Assembly (NCBI GenBank): GCA_013002925.1
Contig: JABDLQ010000411.1
Location: 1 to 8,697 of the forward strand
Length of the DNA stretch: 8,697 nucleotides
Direction of reading: 5' to 3'
Source of the DNA: Gammaproteobacteria bacterium
Lineage (GTDB): Bacteria > Pseudomonadota > Gammaproteobacteria > Steroidobacterales > SZUA-146
The translations under genes and the position numbers were made by a program. Positions 6,525 through 8,697 of this stretch are shown here, one piece after another (within the stretch, counting starts at the first letter, position 1; each line of letters begins with the position of its first letter). Under the pieces are notes generated by a model. The model saw only the letters and a program-made list of their open reading frames with translations. It searched no databases and was not told the DNA's origin.

Positions 6525-7403
6525 AATCTTTCTGAAACCATCGACACGCTCAAGGCGGCCGCCGAGCCTACCCGCTTCCGCCTGCTATCTTTGTGCGCAC
6601 GGAGTCAGATGTCGGTCACGGAACTGGTCGATGTGCTGGGGCAAAGCCAACCGCGTGTTTCACGACATCTCAAGCGCCTGTGTGATGCAGGTCTGATTGA
6701 ACGGCGCCGTGATGGCAAGCACGTGTTCTATCACGTACCGAACCGTGGCGACGCATCACAACTGGCGCGGCGGCTGTTGTCTTTTGTGACCGTCAGCGAC
6801 GCACAGCTTGAGCAGGACCTGAACGTGGCGGCGTCCAGAATCCCTGCCACGACCCCGACACATATCAAAAGCGAACGCCTGTTCAACCGCGCCATCCTCG
6901 ATATCGCCGCAACAGGAGCCATCGGTGCCGTTCTTGATATCGGTACAGGCAGTGCACGCATCATGAAGCTGCTGGCAAGCTATGCAACACGCCTGGTCGG
7001 CGTCGACAATGATCGCACCGCCCGGCAACAGGCCCGACTTGCGTTGCAGACCGCCGGTCTCAATAACTGCTCGGTATTGCAAGGCAATATGTACCAGTTG
7101 CCGTTTGATCATGGAGAGTTTGATACCGTGATCATGGATGAAATTCTTGGTGATAGTGATGAGCCGATATTTGCATTGACCGAAGCGGCGCGCACGCTGG
7201 CAGACAGCGGGCGTCTGGTCATTCTTGAGCAACACCAGGATCCGGACAAACTTCATGACGTTGAGATTCGCCTGGCCAAATGGCTGGAGCGCTGTGACCT
7301 GACCAGCCAGGTACGCCGTCAAATTCACGGTCAGGACCAGCATTGGCTGATGGTTATCGCGTCCCGATCCACTCCACATCAATCAGCAAGGAACACCGTA
7401 TGA
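6522..7403 (+). CDS. sahR: ArsR-family regulator with methyltransferase-like sensor domain (SahR)
   Basis: The 293-residue protein has an N-terminal ArsR winged helix (about 8-72). Its recognition part is VTELVDVLGQSQPRVSRHLKRLCDAGLIERRRDGKHVFYHV, quoted here only as the start VTELVDVLGQSQ (32-43), then RVSRHLKRL (45-53) and DGKHVFYHV (64-72). No metal-sensing Cys box is present. A class I methyltransferase-like domain follows: VLDIGTGSARIMKL (137-150) binds the cofactor, VGVDND (159-164) ends strand 2, and QGNMYQLPFDHGEFDTVIMDEIL (187-209 in outline) is the following acidic strand region. SahR proteins of other Proteobacteria have this two-domain form, repress SAM-cycle genes, and release DNA when bound to S-adenosylhomocysteine. 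The neighbouring metF and metH fit exactly. Its stop overlaps the metF ATG (ATGA). The ATG at 6522 gives the usual ArsR N-terminus but has no Shine-Dalgarno, so a very short leader is possible. Confidence 0.8.
   Translation: MNLSETIDTLKAAAEPTRFRLLSLCARSQMSVTELVDVLGQSQPRVSRHLKRLCDAGLIERRRDGKHVFYHVPNRGDASQLARRLLSFVTVSDAQLEQDLNVAASRIPATTPTHIKSERLFNRAILDIAATGAIGAVLDIGTGSARIMKLLASYATRLVGVDNDRTARQQARLALQTAGLNNCSVLQGNMYQLPFDHGEFDTVIMDEILGDSDEPIFALTEAARTLADSGRLVILEQHQDPDKLHDVEIRLAKWLERCDLTSQVRRQIHGQDQHWLMVIASRSTPHQSARNTV
7388..7393 (+). promoter_or_regulatory. Ribosome binding site of metF
   Basis: AAGGAA lies inside the end of sahR, 6 nt ahead of the ATG at 7400. It fixes the metF start at that ATG, which overlaps the sahR stop, in preference to the second in-frame ATG at 7421. 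Confidence 0.7.
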
Positions 7404-8368
7404 ACCTCCCTCCTTCCTCGATGAACCACCTGCGCTCATCGACCGCACCGATCGATGGTACCGGCTCAAACTCAGCCCATGCTTCGCCAGTGGTGAAATC
7501 ATCACACGTTTCGTTTGAGTTTTTCCCCCCATCGACCGAACGCATGGAGCAAACCCTGTGGGAGTCGGTACAACGATTAAAAATGCTCAACCCGCGCTTT
7601 GTTTCAGTGACCTATGGCGCGGATGGCTCCACCCGGGATCGCACGCACGCTATCGTAAAGAAAATCATGCGCGAAACGGATCTGACCGTGGCGCCGCACC
7701 TGACCTGTATCGGCGCCTCACGGGGAGAAATTCGCGAACTGGCCCAAGAGTACTGGGAGGATGGGGTCCGTCATATTGTTGCCTTGCGCGGTGATCTTCC
7801 CAAAGGAACACAGGCGAGTGATTTGCCCCGTGACGGCTATCGCTATGCCAGTGAGCTGGTCGCCGATCTCAAAAGTGTTGCTGATTTTGACATTACCGTT
7901 GCAGCTTATCCGGAAACCCATCCTGAGGCCCAGTCAGCACGAGACGACCTGGAGAATCTGAAACGAAAATTTGATGCGGGCGCAAGTCGTGCATTTTCCC
8001 AGTTTTTCTTCGTCACCGAACATTTTCTGCGTTTTCGGGACCGCTGCTCACTCTACGGTATCGAAGATAAAATCGTGCCCGGAATTTTACCTGTATCGAA
8101 GTTTGACCAGGCAGAACGATTCGCGGGTATGTGCGGTACGGAGGTACCGTCCTGGTTGCGCAGCCGTTTTGCCGGCCTCGATGACGACGCAGATACACGC
8201 CAGCTGGTAGCCGCCAGTGTTGCCATTGAACAGGTGACTGAACTGTTCAAATCGGACATTCGGGATTTCCACTTCTACACCCTTAACCGCGCCAATCTGA
8301 CCTATGCAATTTGCCATACGCTCGGCGTACGTCCGACCACCAAACTCACCGGGGATACAGTTTCATGA
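7400..8368 (+). CDS. metF: 5,10-methylenetetrahydrofolate reductase
   Basis: MetF is a cytosolic FAD enzyme that reduces 5,10-methylene-THF to 5-methyl-THF, the methyl donor for MetH. From the ATG at 7400 the product is 322 residues, against 296 for E. coli. The extra length is a Ser/Pro-rich N-terminal tail of about 33 residues before the first barrel strand. Motifs: SFEFFPPSTERMEQTLW (39-54) with the catalytic Glu at 40 (Glu28 in E. coli), VTYGADGSTRDRT (70-82), ALRGDLP (128-134) with the folate-binding Asp at 132 (Asp120 in E. coli), and AAYPETHPEAQSA (168-180). Then follow LKRKFDAGA, QFFF (201-204) and RFRDRC. One oddity is that the usual Asp after QFFF is Val205 (codon GTC). The start overlaps the sahR stop, and the stop overlaps the metH ATG (ATGA both times), so translation of the three genes is probably coupled. 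Confidence 0.97.
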   Translation: MNLPPSSMNHLRSSTAPIDGTGSNSAHASPVVKSSHVSFEFFPPSTERMEQTLWESVQRLKMLNPRFVSVTYGADGSTRDRTHAIVKKIMRETDLTVAPHLTCIGASRGEIRELAQEYWEDGVRHIVALRGDLPKGTQASDLPRDGYRYASELVADLKSVADFDITVAAYPETHPEAQSARDDLENLKRKFDAGASRAFSQFFFVTEHFLRFRDRCSLYGIEDKIVPGILPVSKFDQAERFAGMCGTEVPSWLRSRFAGLDDDADTRQLVAASVAIEQVTELFKSDIRDFHFYTLNRANLTYAICHTLGVRPTTKLTGDTVS

Positions 8369-8697
8369 CTGCTGACAATCAAACGTTAACCGGACTTCTC
8401 AAACAACGCATAGCGATTCTGGATGGTGCCATGGGCACAATGATCCAAAGCTATGGACTCGATGAGAGCCAGTATCGCGGTGACCGCTTCGAAGACTGGC
8501 ACCTGGACTTAAAAGGCAACAATGACCTGCTGTCGCTGACCCAGCCGGACATCATTCGTGATATCCATCGCGACTACTTGCGCGCCGGTGCCGACATCAT
8601 CGAAACCAACACATTCAATGCCAATGCACCCTCGATGGGTGATTACGGTATGGAAGACCTGGTCAATGAACTGAATGTGCACGCCGCAACCCTGGCG
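8365..8697 (+). CDS. metH: Cobalamin-dependent methionine synthase, N-terminal part
   Basis: MetH transfers the methyl group of 5-methyl-THF through cobalamin to homocysteine, making methionine. The 111 codons in the window cover the start of the homocysteine-binding barrel: RIAILDGAMGTMIQSYGLDE (about 15-34), the DLKGNNDLL segment near 48, and GADIIETNTFNANAPSM near 75. They align nearly position by position with E. coli MetH as I recall it. The Zn-binding Cys residues, folate, cobalamin and activation domains lie beyond the right edge, so completeness cannot be judged. The ATG overlaps the metF stop by ATGA, and a GGGGA about 10 nt upstream may serve as a ribosome site. The B12-dependent enzyme means the cell makes or imports cobalamin. 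Confidence 0.97.
   Translation, partial: MTADNQTLTGLLKQRIAILDGAMGTMIQSYGLDESQYRGDRFEDWHLDLKGNNDLLSLTQPDIIRDIHRDYLRAGADIIETNTFNANAPSMGDYGMEDLVNELNVHAATLA

Overview
The window reads as an ordinary chromosomal segment of a gammaproteobacterium. The evidence is the pgi, alaA-type aminotransferase and miaE proteins, which resemble the E. coli and Pseudomonas forms. A long AddB-like 'probable DNA repair protein' and an ArsR-type SahR regulator next to metF and metH support the same assignment. Base composition is fairly even and moderately GC-rich. I see no transposase, integrase, phage gene, CRISPR array, rRNA or tRNA. Genus or species cannot be named from this sequence.

Left half (1-4169), all on the minus strand: pgi (glucose-6-phosphate isomerase), then alaA (PLP-dependent glutamate-pyruvate type aminotransferase) 65 nt further on, then 7 nt later the first 399 codons of an AddB-like DNA repair protein that runs off the left edge. 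The 7-nt gap and the GTG start suggest the repair gene is translated together with alaA. The 65-nt gap before alaA holds a possible promoter very close to its start codon.

Middle (4170-6224), plus strand: after a 137-nt divergent promoter region, miaE (tRNA-(ms2io6A) hydroxylase, diiron, O2-dependent) is followed 22 nt later by a GT-A-fold, family-2-like glycosyltransferase of unknown acceptor. Its best start is a TTG.

Right part (6225-8697), plus strand: a 297-nt AT-rich regulatory gap, then sahR (ArsR-type HTH fused to a methyltransferase-like sensor domain), metF and the beginning of metH. Each pair in this trio overlaps by ATGA, so it looks like one translationally coupled operon. SahR is known from other Proteobacteria as a repressor of S-adenosylmethionine-cycle genes that lets go of DNA when S-adenosylhomocysteine builds up. 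Here it would control methyl-THF formation (MetF) and homocysteine remethylation (MetH). Short inverted repeats overlapping the sahR start codon are candidate operators.

I did not find a clearly undescribed system. The most open questions are the glycosyltransferase linked to miaE, the exact SahR operator, and a few substitutions in otherwise conserved motifs (MetF QFFF-V, SahR GTGSAR).
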